NCBI RefSeq assembly: GCF_036421915.1
Contig: NZ_JAZGOM010000003.1
Reading direction: 5' to 3' (one strand)
Length of the DNA: 64,000 nucleotides
Source of the DNA: Georgenia_A wangjunii
GTDB taxonomy: Bacteria > Actinomycetota > Actinomycetes > Actinomycetales > Actinomycetaceae
Of this stretch, positions 48,665-56,168 are shown one piece after another. The translations under genes were made by a program, and so were the position numbers. How positions within the stretch are numbered: the stretch's first letter is position 1; each line of letters starts with the position of its first letter. The notes under the pieces are model-generated. The model searched no databases. It saw nothing but the letters and a program-made list of their open reading frames with translations, and was not told where the DNA came from.

Positions 48665-49594
48665 ATGAGGGTTGAGCAGCGGGCGCGGAGCCGAGCGCGC
48701 GGGGCCCACGTGATCGCGGTGGTCTCGCTGGTCGCGGTCGGGCTCGCCGGGTGCGGGCAGGCCGCCGCCGACGCTCCGCCCGAGGCCGCTGCGCCCACCG
48801 GGACGGCCTCGCCGGCGGCGTCCCCGACCCCGATCCGGGCGGGGGACCCCGCGTACGCCTGGCCGACCGAGGAGACCGCCGACCTCGTCATGCCGGTCGG
48901 GTGGTGGGGAGACTCGCCCCCGGAGCCGCAGTACTGCCAGCTCGCCCGCGAGCACACGCACGTCGTCCTCATCAACACGTGGCGCAACGTCGTGGTCGAT
49001 GTCGTTGAGCGCGACAGCACCGGCACCGCCCACTCGCGACGCCCGACCGAGCCCGTCCGCATCGACCCGCAGTGGCCGGAGGAGTCCCTCGTCGTCCTCG
49101 ACGCCCACACCCACGAGATGGTCGACGCCGTCGCGATCCCCGAGACGATCACGGCGATGCTCGAGGCTCCGGGGCGCCCGGGGGCGGAGGGTTGGGATCT
49201 CCTCAGCGACGAGGACACCCAGCGGTGGGCGGCGCTCGCCGCGGGCAGCGACTTCGAGCTCGTCGAGGCCCGGACCGACGGCAACGGTCAGGTCGGTGGG
49301 TTGTTCGAGGACGGGTCGGCCATCGGCATCACGTTCAAGGTCACGCCCGGTACCGGCCTCGTCCTCGCCGACGGCATCGACCTCGAGCCCTACGAGCCGA
49401 TGAGCCTTGACGGCTTCGACGCTCGCGTCCACGCCGGCCCCGACGACGTCGACGTGCGCGCGCTGAGTCTCGACGCGACCTGCGCGGGCCTCGTCTCGAC
49501 CTACCACCTCGAGCCGGCCGAGGTCACCGACACCCAGCGCGACTTCATCGTCGGCGTCCTGGCCGGGCGCGTCCTCACGACTGGCTGCTCGTAG
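48665..49594 (+). CDS. Lipoprotein of unknown function
   Basis: The 309-residue protein has a basic n-region, a hydrophobic core and lipobox LAGC (Cys near residue 30), followed by an Ala/Pro/Thr linker. The globular part contains two Cys besides the lipidated one (QYCQLAR, ATCAGL, final TTGCS) and has no motif that I can name. ATG at 48665 was preferred to the GTG at 48656, which lies in the hairpin. A TACGGT -10-like box sits at ~48595. It is a single gene. Confidence 0.8.
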   Translation: MRVEQRARSRARGAHVIAVVSLVAVGLAGCGQAAADAPPEAAAPTGTASPAASPTPIRAGDPAYAWPTEETADLVMPVGWWGDSPPEPQYCQLAREHTHVVLINTWRNVVVDVVERDSTGTAHSRRPTEPVRIDPQWPEESLVVLDAHTHEMVDAVAIPETITAMLEAPGRPGAEGWDLLSDEDTQRWAALAAGSDFELVEARTDGNGQVGGLFEDGSAIGITFKVTPGTGLVLADGIDLEPYEPMSLDGFDARVHAGPDDVDVRALSLDATCAGLVSTYHLEPAEVTDTQRDFIVGVLAGRVLTTGCS

Positions 49595-49832
49595 CCGAAC
49601 GGCAGCCCAGACCCACCAGGGCGGTGGCGCAGGTTCGCCGGTCGGGAGGCACGGGACGACCAGCCCGTTCCCGACCCGGGTGCACCGCGGTCACCCTCAG
49701 GCGGTGTCTTCGCGGACCGAGACCGGCCGGCGCGATGCCCGGCCCGGACAGGGCGAGACGGCCGTGGGCCTGGGCCTGGGGCGCCGGGCGCGTGCAGCCG
49801 CGTGCCGCACCCGCTCGGCCCGGTGCAGCACG

Positions 49833-51776
49833 TCAGCGGCGCCGGCGGGTACCGAAGATCGTCCGCGTGATCTCCCGCCCGAGCTGGGTCCCCGCGGAGG
49901 AGAGGAAGCTGTCCAGGGCCGTGCGCCCGGTGGGCCGCGCGGACCCGTCCCGCGACGTCCGCCGGGTGGACGCGCGGTCCTCCCGCGCGAGCTTCTCCTG
50001 CAGGTCGCGCAGCTCCTTGTCCCGCGCGGCGCGCTCGGCCTCGGCGCGCGCCTCGGCGGCCTCCGCGGCGACCTCGGCCTCCTGGCGGGCGACGCGCGCG
50101 GCGAGGAGCTCGTACGCTGACTCGTTGTCCACCGCGGTGCCGTACCGTGCCGCGAGGTCCGAGGCCGCGATGACGCCGTCGACGGTGGCGCGGGCGGCGG
50201 GCGCCATCGACGAGCGTGGTGCGCGCACCCGGGTCCAGGCGACCGGTGTCGGGACGCCCGTCTCGGACAGGACCGTGACGACGGCCTCGCCCGTCCCGAC
50301 CGACGTGAGCGTCGCCTCGAGGTCGTACGGGGAGGTGGGGAAGGTCCGCGCGGCCTCACGCAGGGCCGCGGCGTCCTTGGGGGTGAACGCCCGCAGCGCG
50401 TGCTGGATGCGGGCGCCGAGCTGGGCCAGGACGTCGGCCGGTACGTCCGTGGGCACCTGGGTGACGAAGACGATGCCCACGCCCTTGGACCGGATGAGCC
50501 GCACCGTCTGGGTCACCTGGTCGAGGAAGTCCTTCGAGGCCCCGGAGAAGAGCAGGTGCGCCTCGTCGAAGAAGAAGACGAGCTTGGGCTTGTCGAGGTC
50601 GCCCACCTCGGGCAGGGAGGCATAGAGGTCCGCCAGCAGCCACATGACGAACGTAGAGAACAGGCCCGGCCGGTCCTGGAGGGCCGGGAGCTGGAGCGCC
50701 GAGATGACGCCGCGACCATCGGCGGCGGTGCGGATGAGGTCGTGCGTGGAGAAGGCGGGCTCACCGAAGAACACGTCCGCGCCCTGCGCCTGGAGCGCCG
50801 CTATCTCGCGGAGGATGACGCCTGCGGTGGCCGTGGAGATCCCGCCGATGTCCTTGAGCTCGGGCTCGCCGTCGTCAGAGGTGAGGTAGGAGATCGTCGC
50901 GCGCAGGTCCTTGAGGTCGAGGAGCGCCAGCCCCTGCTCGTCCGCCCAGTGGAAGATGAGCGCGAGGCTCGACTCCTGGGTGTCGTTGAGCCCGAGGACC
51001 TTCGCCAGGAGCAGGGGGCCGAAGTCGGTGACCGTCGTGCGGATCGGCACCCCGTCGCCGACGCCGCCGAGGCTGAGGAGCTCGGTGGGGAACGCCGTCG
51101 GCGACCACTCCTGCCCGATGCCCACAGTGCGGGCGAGGAGGGCGTCCCCGCCCGGTCCGGGCTCGGCGAGCCCGGTGAGGTCGCCCTTGACGTCCGTGAG
51201 GAAGACTGGCACGCCCTGCTCCGAGAGGCCCTCGGCGAGGACCTGGAGGGTGCGGGTCTTGCCCGTGCCGGTCGCGCCCGCGACGAGGCCGTGACGGTTG
51301 AGCGTGCCGAGCGGGATGCCCACCTGGGCGCCGGGCACGGGGGCACCGTCCTCGACGAGGGCGCCGATCGGGAGCACGCCGTCACCTGGGGGGTAGCCGG
51401 CCGCTACCGCACGGGCGTGCTCCGAGAGGGCCGCGGCGACGACGGGCGTCCCGGCGGTGAGCACGTCCGCCGGCTCAGCCGCGCCGGGCGCATCTGTCGC
51501 CGGTGCGTCTACCGTGCGCTGCGCGTCCGTCCGCCCACGGTCATGCGCTGGCGGCCGTTCGTCAGCCACCTCCGCCACCGTCGCCGGCTCGGGGTGCGGG
51601 ACGCCAGCAGCGAGGGCGGCGTCGAGCGCGGCCTGCGCGGCCTCCGCTCGCGCTGCAGCCGCCTCGGCGACCGCCTGGGCGGCCTCGGCCCGCAGGCGCG
51701 CGATCTCAGCGGGGGAGGCCGGTGGAGCGCCTGTGGGCGGCGCGCTGGCGGGCGCGGATGGTGCGTCGTCGGCCAT
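49833..51776 (-). CDS. DUF853/HerA-like helicase family ATPase (YjgR-like)
   Basis: The 647-residue ATPase has an N-terminal Ala/Glu-rich coiled-coil stretch (~20-60) and Walker A GATGTGKTRT (~170). The DUF853 block 'VFLTDVKGDLTGLAEPG' follows, with Walker B VFFFDEAHLLF (~405) and sensor 'IVFVTQVPTDVPADVLAQLGARIQHALRAFTPKD'. A C-terminal coiled coil ('RQEAEVAAEAAEARAEAERAARDKELRDLQEKLA') follows. HerA-like enzymes translocate DNA; YjgR-type members have no proven role. The gene is leaderless: TAGGAT lies 6 nt before the ATG (51788-51783). Confidence 0.92.
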   Translation of the reverse strand: MADDAPSAPASAPPTGAPPASPAEIARLRAEAAQAVAEAAAARAEAAQAALDAALAAGVPHPEPATVAEVADERPPAHDRGRTDAQRTVDAPATDAPGAAEPADVLTAGTPVVAAALSEHARAVAAGYPPGDGVLPIGALVEDGAPVPGAQVGIPLGTLNRHGLVAGATGTGKTRTLQVLAEGLSEQGVPVFLTDVKGDLTGLAEPGPGGDALLARTVGIGQEWSPTAFPTELLSLGGVGDGVPIRTTVTDFGPLLLAKVLGLNDTQESSLALIFHWADEQGLALLDLKDLRATISYLTSDDGEPELKDIGGISTATAGVILREIAALQAQGADVFFGEPAFSTHDLIRTAADGRGVISALQLPALQDRPGLFSTFVMWLLADLYASLPEVGDLDKPKLVFFFDEAHLLFSGASKDFLDQVTQTVRLIRSKGVGIVFVTQVPTDVPADVLAQLGARIQHALRAFTPKDAAALREAARTFPTSPYDLEATLTSVGTGEAVVTVLSETGVPTPVAWTRVRAPRSSMAPAARATVDGVIAASDLAARYGTAVDNESAYELLAARVARQEAEVAAEAAEARAEAERAARDKELRDLQEKLAREDRASTRRTSRDGSARPTGRTALDSFLSSAGTQLGREITRTIFGTRRRR

Positions 51777-51886
51777 GCAGCGATCCTAGGTGCGCGCCCG
51801 CCGTGGTCGGGTCGAGCGCTCGGCGTCCCGGCGCCGCGACGTCCCGTCGCTCCGGTGGCCCGGCCGGCGGCCTCGGTGGTCGCGCG

Positions 51887-52390
51887 TCAGCTCGCGACGA
51901 CGCCTCCGTCGCGGACCTCGACGGACACCGCGGGCAGGGGGTCCTCGGCCGGCCCGCGCAGGGCGTCACCGGTGGCGAGGTCGAACTCCGAGCCGTGGCA
52001 CGGGCACCGCAGCGTCCCGTCCTCGGGGGTGACGACGCACCCTTGGTGCGTGCAGATCGCGCTGAAGGCCACGACCTCGCCCTCCGACGGCTGCGCGACG
52101 AGGATCTCGGCGCCGTCCGGCGTCGTCACCGCCACGGCCCCGCCGACGGGGACGTCGGCGAGCGCGACGAGCGGCTCGGCGCCCGACGGTGCGGGGGAGC
52201 CGCTGCCTACGGACGGCGCGGACGAGCCGCCCCCCTCGGACGGTGGCGCGCTGCCGCCCGTCGGACCGGGCGTCCCGCCGTCGGCGCCGCAGGCGGCGAG
52301 CGTGACGAGCCCGGCGGCGGACCCCGCGCCGAGGAGCACGGCCCGGCGGCTGGGACACATCGGCGATTGTGCGGACAACGTCGCGTCCAT
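51887..52390 (-). CDS. Rieske (2Fe-2S) lipoprotein
   Basis: The 167-residue exported protein has a signal of the twin-arginine type (SRRAVLLGAG) ending in lipobox LAAC (Cys near residue 34), a Gly/Pro/Ser linker, and a Rieske domain. The cluster ligands are in C-T-H-Q-G-C and C-P-C-H-G-S. It would be an electron carrier on the outer face of the membrane, folded with its cluster before Tat export. TACGTT (52402-52397) 6 nt before the ATG marks a leaderless mRNA. It diverges from the small membrane protein gene. Confidence 0.92.
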   Translation of the reverse strand: MDATLSAQSPMCPSRRAVLLGAGSAAGLVTLAACGADGGTPGPTGGSAPPSEGGGSSAPSVGSGSPAPSGAEPLVALADVPVGGAVAVTTPDGAEILVAQPSEGEVVAFSAICTHQGCVVTPEDGTLRCPCHGSEFDLATGDALRGPAEDPLPAVSVEVRDGGVVAS

Positions 52391-52448
52391 GGTGGGAACG
52401 TACAACGTGCGGCGCGTGCCGTACACAGCCGAGGAGAGAGGGATCGCC

Positions 52449-52871
52449 ATGCCGAGCTCAGCTGCCGAGGCCCGCCCACCCGGCACCGCCGTGCCCGAGC
52501 CGCGCTCCTCGACCGTCCTGCGCTGGCTCACGGCCGCCGGCGTGCTCGTCTCCGCCGTCGTCCACCTCTACCTCTACCTCGACGGGTTCGACGCCATCGA
52601 GATCATCGGGCCGCTCTTCCTCCTCAACGGGGTGGCGGGGATCGTCATCGGCCTCGCCCTGCTCGTCTGGCGCCACCCGGTGTGGCTCGTGGCCGCTGTG
52701 GGCTTCTCCGCGGCAACGGCGCTCGCGTTCCTCGTCTCGACGACCGTGGGGCTCTTCGGCGTGCGGGAGCCGTTCTGGGGCGTGTCCCAGACGACGGCGC
52801 TCGTGGCCGAGCTCGTCGGGCTCGTCTGCGGGGCGCTGCTCCTCGCGCGGTGGTGGCGGCGTCGCCGCTGA
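52449..52871 (+). CDS. Four-helix membrane protein of unknown function
   Basis: The 140-residue protein has an N-terminal hydrophilic stretch of ~20 residues and four hydrophobic helices, with 'SAVVHLYLYLDGFDAIEIIGPLFLLNGVAGIVIGLALLVWRHPVW' typical of small actinobacterial membrane proteins. It ends in WWRRRR. A GAGAGGG site precedes the ATG. It diverges from the Rieske gene and could be its membrane partner, but this is only positional. Confidence 0.8.
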   Translation: MPSSAAEARPPGTAVPEPRSSTVLRWLTAAGVLVSAVVHLYLYLDGFDAIEIIGPLFLLNGVAGIVIGLALLVWRHPVWLVAAVGFSAATALAFLVSTTVGLFGVREPFWGVSQTTALVAELVGLVCGALLLARWWRRRR

Positions 52872-52880
52872 GCGTCGTCC

Positions 52881-53420
52881 CTACGAGAGCGTCGTCGCGT
52901 CGTCGAGCCGGTAGTACGTGCGGTTCGTGTAGACGAGCGGGTTGCGCACCTCGGACTGCTGCGCCAGGACGGCGCGGACCGTGATGAGCAGGCTGTCGCC
53001 CACGGGAATGCGCTCCTCGATGACGCCGCGCACCCACGCCGTCGTCCCCCGCAGGATGGGCTCCCCGGTCGGCAGCGGCGCCCACCGGACCCCGTCGAAG
53101 CGGTCGACGCCGCGCGCCGCGAAGCGGGCGGCGACGTCCCGCTGGTCCTCGGCGAGGAAGTTGACGACGACGCTGTCCGCCTGCTCGAGCGCCGGTCGCG
53201 AGGACGACGTCGCCGCGAGCGAGAACGCGAGGACCGGGGGCGCGGCGGAGACGGAGATGACGGAGGTCGCGGTGAACCCGACCGGACCGTCCGGGCCGCG
53301 CAGGGTGACGACGCCGACCCCAGCCGGGTGGTGGCGGAAGACCCCCTTGAAGTCCGCGGCGCTGATCTCGCGGTAGTCCGGCTGCACGGTGTGCAGCCCC
53401 ACGGCGTGCTCGGCGCTCAT
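52881..53420 (-). CDS. Flavin reductase family protein (FMN-binding split barrel)
   Basis: The 179-residue protein has the HpaC/SnaC-type fold: 'FKGVFRHHPAGVGVVTLRGPDGPVGFTATSVISVSAAPPVLAFSLA' at the N-terminus and 'VVNFLAEDQRDVAARFA', where FMN binds. It supplies reduced FMN to two-component flavin monooxygenases. The ATG at 53420 has a GGAG site. It diverges, across the SAM-IV riboswitch region, from a luciferase-like protein gene that could be its monooxygenase partner. The gap to the convergent membrane protein gene is 9 bp. Confidence 0.92.
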   Translation of the reverse strand: MSAEHAVGLHTVQPDYREISAADFKGVFRHHPAGVGVVTLRGPDGPVGFTATSVISVSAAPPVLAFSLAATSSSRPALEQADSVVVNFLAEDQRDVAARFAARGVDRFDGVRWAPLPTGEPILRGTTAWVRGVIEERIPVGDSLLITVRAVLAQQSEVRNPLVYTNRTYYRLDDATTLS

Positions 53421-53740
53421 GCCACGCTCCGATCGGTCTCGACTACATCTGTCTATGACAACGCTGGGGGTGCGCCGCCATTCCCGGTGGGCGGTCGCGC
53501 GCGCCGGACGGGTCGTCGGTCGAGCGGGGTTCGTGACCCATCGATGTCCCTTGAGCCGGACCGTACGCGGCGGCTCGCCGCTGTCGCGACGCGGGGCCGG
53601 CCGTCTCGCCAGGGGAGACGCAGACCACCGCTGCGTCCACTCATCTCGACATGTGAGAGGAGATCGGGCTGGGCGCGGCTGGTCGCGCGGACCCCTGCCA
53701 CGTCTCGCGCGGCGGAACCTGAGACGCGCCCGACCGATTG
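53421..53740. other. Intergenic region between flavin reductase and SAM-IV module
   Basis: Nothing here looks coding. It holds the flavin reductase promoter region on the left and a GACATGTGAG element (53648-53657) that repeats half of the operator at 53743-53759, about 95 bp away. Confidence 0.4.
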
Positions 53741-53770
53741 TTGACATGTGAAGCATGTCTCCTCTAGCGT
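53741..53770 (+). promoter_or_regulatory. Promoter of the SAM-IV module with overlapping palindromic operator
   Basis: TTGACA (53741-53746) and TAGCGT (53765-53770) with an 18-bp spacer form a good promoter, starting RNA just before the riboswitch. A perfect inverted repeat GACATG-N5-CATGTC (53743-53759) covers the -35 and spacer, so a repressor probably acts here in addition to the riboswitch. Confidence 0.7.
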
Positions 53771-53775
53771 CTGCC

Positions 53776-53900
53776 CCAGGTTCAGAGCACCAGTGCGCTA
53801 CTCGCGCAAAGCCCCGGCTTGCTGGTCGACAACCCCGCACGTGCGCGGGGTGCCCCGGGTGATGACCTGGCCTCACGAATGGCGTGAGGCAACGCTGCGC
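53776..53900 (+). promoter_or_regulatory. SAM-IV (SAM-I/IV clan) riboswitch
   Basis: The RNA carries the conserved core of SAM-IV riboswitches. P1 is CCAGGT (53776-53781) with ACCTGG (53865-53870). Next come the helix from ACCAG/CTGGT and the invariant AAGCCCCGGCTTGCTGG block. A P3 stem ACCCCGC/GCGGGGT leads into TGCCCCGGGTGATGACC. A downstream hairpin CCTCACG-AATGG-CGTGAGG (53871-53889) supplies the extra SAM-IV stem. S-adenosylmethionine binding normally turns off sulfur-assimilation genes. The recognition is by memory of the consensus, without a covariance search. Confidence 0.85.
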
Positions 53901-53937
53901 ACCTCTGGTGCACGAGCACGAAGGAAGCAGGACGACC

Positions 53938-54024
53938 ATGAGCACGCACCCGAGCCCCAGGTTGAGCCCCATCTCGCCTCGCTGCTCCATGCGCATGTGT
54001 TGTCGTCCCTGTATGTCGGTCTGA
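53938..54024 (+). CDS. Short cysteine-rich ORF between riboswitch and downstream gene
   Basis: A 28-codon frame with an AGGA ribosome-binding site 9 nt before its ATG ends in MRMCCRPCMSV. It contains four Cys codons, two of them adjacent. Cys-rich short ORFs act as cysteine-responsive attenuators in mycobacteria, where ribosome stalling on Cys codons controls the next gene. Here it follows a SAM riboswitch and precedes a luciferase-like gene by ~156 nt. A start at the internal ATG 53989 is also possible. The role is inferred from layout. Confidence 0.5.
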   Translation: MSTHPSPRLSPISPRCSMRMCCRPCMSV

Positions 54025-54180
54025 CGACGTACCCAGCGATGCCCCGGCGCACCCCGCGCTGACGCATCACCGCTGACGAGGCCCCGGCGCGGGCGAGTGG
54101 CACGCGCGCCCCGGGACGACCTGCGGCAGCACTCCTTCTTGCGCGCGCTGCGCGACGACACCAGATGGACACGTGCCCCC

Positions 54181-55251
54181 ATGACTGTTGCCTACCTCCC
54201 TGCCCGGCCCACCGACTCCGCCCGCACGACCCTCGGCCTCGACCTCACCGGCCTCGGCGCCGACCCGGGGAGCAGCTCCCTCGGTGTCGACCTGCCCGTC
54301 GAGAAGGCGAACCTCGCCCGCCTCGCCTCCTACACCCGCGCCGCGCACGAGGGCGGCGTCGCGTTCGTCGCGCTCGACGAGCAGTTCCGCCTGCGCTCCG
54401 ACCGAGCCGTGCGCCGGGACGCATGGCTCGACCCGGTCGTGGCGGCCAGGCGCATCAGCCCGCACGCCCGTTCGGCGGGCCTCGTCTCGAGCGTCCCGCT
54501 CCGGCAGGCCGACCCGGGCGCCCTCGCCGGTGAGCTCGCGCAGATGGCGGGACCTGCCGGGACGTGGGCGGGGCTACAAGTGAGCGCCGGTACCGCGCGG
54601 GCGGACGCCGTCGCCGACGTCCTCGACCACGTGAGCCGCTCGCTCGGCCGGACGCGGACGGGGTCCCGCCCCGTCGCCCGCCCGAGGGTCGTCGTGCCGC
54701 TGCGCTCCGAGGTGGACATCGAGCTGGCGGGCTCCGTCGCCGACGTCGTGCGGGTGCGCGAGCGCGACCTCAGCTGGGCGCGGGAGCTGCGCTACGCCGT
54801 CCGCGCGACGTCCCGCGCCGCCGGGCGCGGTGACGTCAGCGTGCTCGTCGACCTCCACACCGTCATCTCGGCCGACCGCGGCGCCGCGGAGGCACGGGCC
54901 GGGCTCGTCGCGGACATCGCCGGCGAGCACCCGTCGTGGGCGGGCGCGCTCGAGGCGGTCGGGACGGCCGAGGACGTCGTCGAGACGATGGAGCGGTGGA
55001 TCACGGCGGGTGCGGCCGACGGGTTCGTCATCCTGCCGGGCTCGGTGCCCGCGGACGTCGCCGCCCTCCTGCGCGAGGTGGTGCCGGGCCTGCGCGCGCG
55101 TGGCCTCCTCGCCGAGGCCGCGGCGCCCGCCGCGGCGCCCGCGCGTCCCGCGGTTGACGGTGCCCGGAAGCCGCAGGCCCGCCGTGCGCCCGTCCGCGTC
55201 GTCCGGCCGCCGAGCCAGGCGGCCCGCACCCTCGCGGCGCGCCCGGCCTGA
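54181..55251 (+). CDS. Luciferase-like monooxygenase family protein (divergent)
   Basis: The 356-residue protein resembles bacterial luciferase-like monooxygenases of the NtaA/DszA type. A degenerate barrel starts at 'EKANLARLASYTRAAHEGGVAFVALDEQF', and the C-terminal signature 'DGFVILPGSVPADVAALLREVVPGLRARGLL' is clear. The canonical flavin-contact motifs in the middle are weak, and the end (~45 residues) is Ala/Arg-rich. Control by a SAM-IV riboswitch and a flavin reductase opposite suggest desulfurisation or sulfur scavenging. The ATG lacks a ribosome-binding site; GTG at 54097 is an alternative start. Confidence 0.75.
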   Translation: MTVAYLPARPTDSARTTLGLDLTGLGADPGSSSLGVDLPVEKANLARLASYTRAAHEGGVAFVALDEQFRLRSDRAVRRDAWLDPVVAARRISPHARSAGLVSSVPLRQADPGALAGELAQMAGPAGTWAGLQVSAGTARADAVADVLDHVSRSLGRTRTGSRPVARPRVVVPLRSEVDIELAGSVADVVRVRERDLSWARELRYAVRATSRAAGRGDVSVLVDLHTVISADRGAAEARAGLVADIAGEHPSWAGALEAVGTAEDVVETMERWITAGAADGFVILPGSVPADVAALLREVVPGLRARGLLAEAAAPAAAPARPAVDGARKPQARRAPVRVVRPPSQAARTLAARPA

Positions 55252-55320
55252 ACGGACCGCGGGCGGGAGGGGCACCCGGGGGCCTGGTTCGCACGCGTCC
55301 CCGGGACTAGCCTCGGACGC

Positions 55321-56154
55321 ATGAAGTTCGGCTTCGTGGCGAGCTGCGGCGGCACCGACGACATCCTCGAGATGGCCGTCGAGGCCGAGCGCTGCGGCTG
55401 GGACGGCTTCTTCACGTGGGACGGGATCACGATCGGCGCCCACGAGACCTTCGATCCCTGGGCGGTCCTCGGCGCCGTCGCCGTCCGGACGCGCACGATC
55501 CGCATCGGGGCCATGGTCTTCTCCCTGCCCCGGCGCAAGCCGTGGGAGGTGGCCCGCCAGGCCCTGACGGTCGACCACCTCTCGGGTGGGCGGCTCGTCC
55601 TGCCGGTCGGCCTCGGTGCGGTGGACGACGGCGGCTACAGCCGCGTCTCCGGGGAGGTGACCGACCGCCGCGCCCGCGCCGAGCGGCTCGACGAGACCCT
55701 CGCGTTCCTCGCGCAGGCGTGGACCGGGGAGACCTTCAGCCACGGCGGTGCGCACTACCGGGCCGAGGACATGATGTTCCGCCCGCTGCCCGTCCAGCGC
55801 CCGCGCATCCCCGTCTGGGTCGTCGCGGCCTGGCCGTCCGAGCGCTCGATGAGCCGGGCCGCCGCCTGGGACGGCGTGATCCCTCAGCCGCGGGGGCAGG
55901 CGATGGAGCAGCTCACGCCGGCCGACCTCGCGGCGATGGTGGCGTGGGTCGGGCAGCGCCGTGGCGGTGACGCCGGATCCTTCGACGTCGTCGTCGAGGG
56001 CGAGCTGCCGGAGGGTCGTGCGGCGGCTCGGGAGCACGTCCGCGCGCTCGCCGCGGCAGGTGCGACGTGGTGGGTCGACTCGTACTGGGACCTCGAGCAC
56101 GAGACCCCGCAGACGCTCCTCGACCGCATCCAGCAGGGGCCGCCCGTCACGTGA
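55321..56154 (+). CDS. LLM class (F420/FMN-dependent) oxidoreductase
   Basis: The 277-residue protein has the luciferase-like barrel: 'MKFGFVASCGGTDDILEMAVEAERCGWDGFFTWD' (start), 'TRTIRIGAMVFSLPRRKPWEVARQALTVDHLSGGRLVLPVGLG' (cofactor region) and 'PIPVWV' type strand near residue 160. It is likely F420- or FMN-dependent; the substrate is unknown. The gene is leaderless, with TAGCCT (55308-55313) 7 nt before the ATG, so it is transcribed separately from the preceding luciferase-like gene. Confidence 0.9.
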   Translation: MKFGFVASCGGTDDILEMAVEAERCGWDGFFTWDGITIGAHETFDPWAVLGAVAVRTRTIRIGAMVFSLPRRKPWEVARQALTVDHLSGGRLVLPVGLGAVDDGGYSRVSGEVTDRRARAERLDETLAFLAQAWTGETFSHGGAHYRAEDMMFRPLPVQRPRIPVWVVAAWPSERSMSRAAAWDGVIPQPRGQAMEQLTPADLAAMVAWVGQRRGGDAGSFDVVVEGELPEGRAAAREHVRALAAAGATWWVDSYWDLEHETPQTLLDRIQQGPPVT

Positions 56155-56168
56155 GACCGGGTGCGCCC

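Noticed and set aside
50400..52871. 823-codon plus-strand frame
   Set aside because: Only its last 140 codons (from 52449) form a plausible protein; the rest is the shadow of the DUF853 ATPase and Rieske genes.
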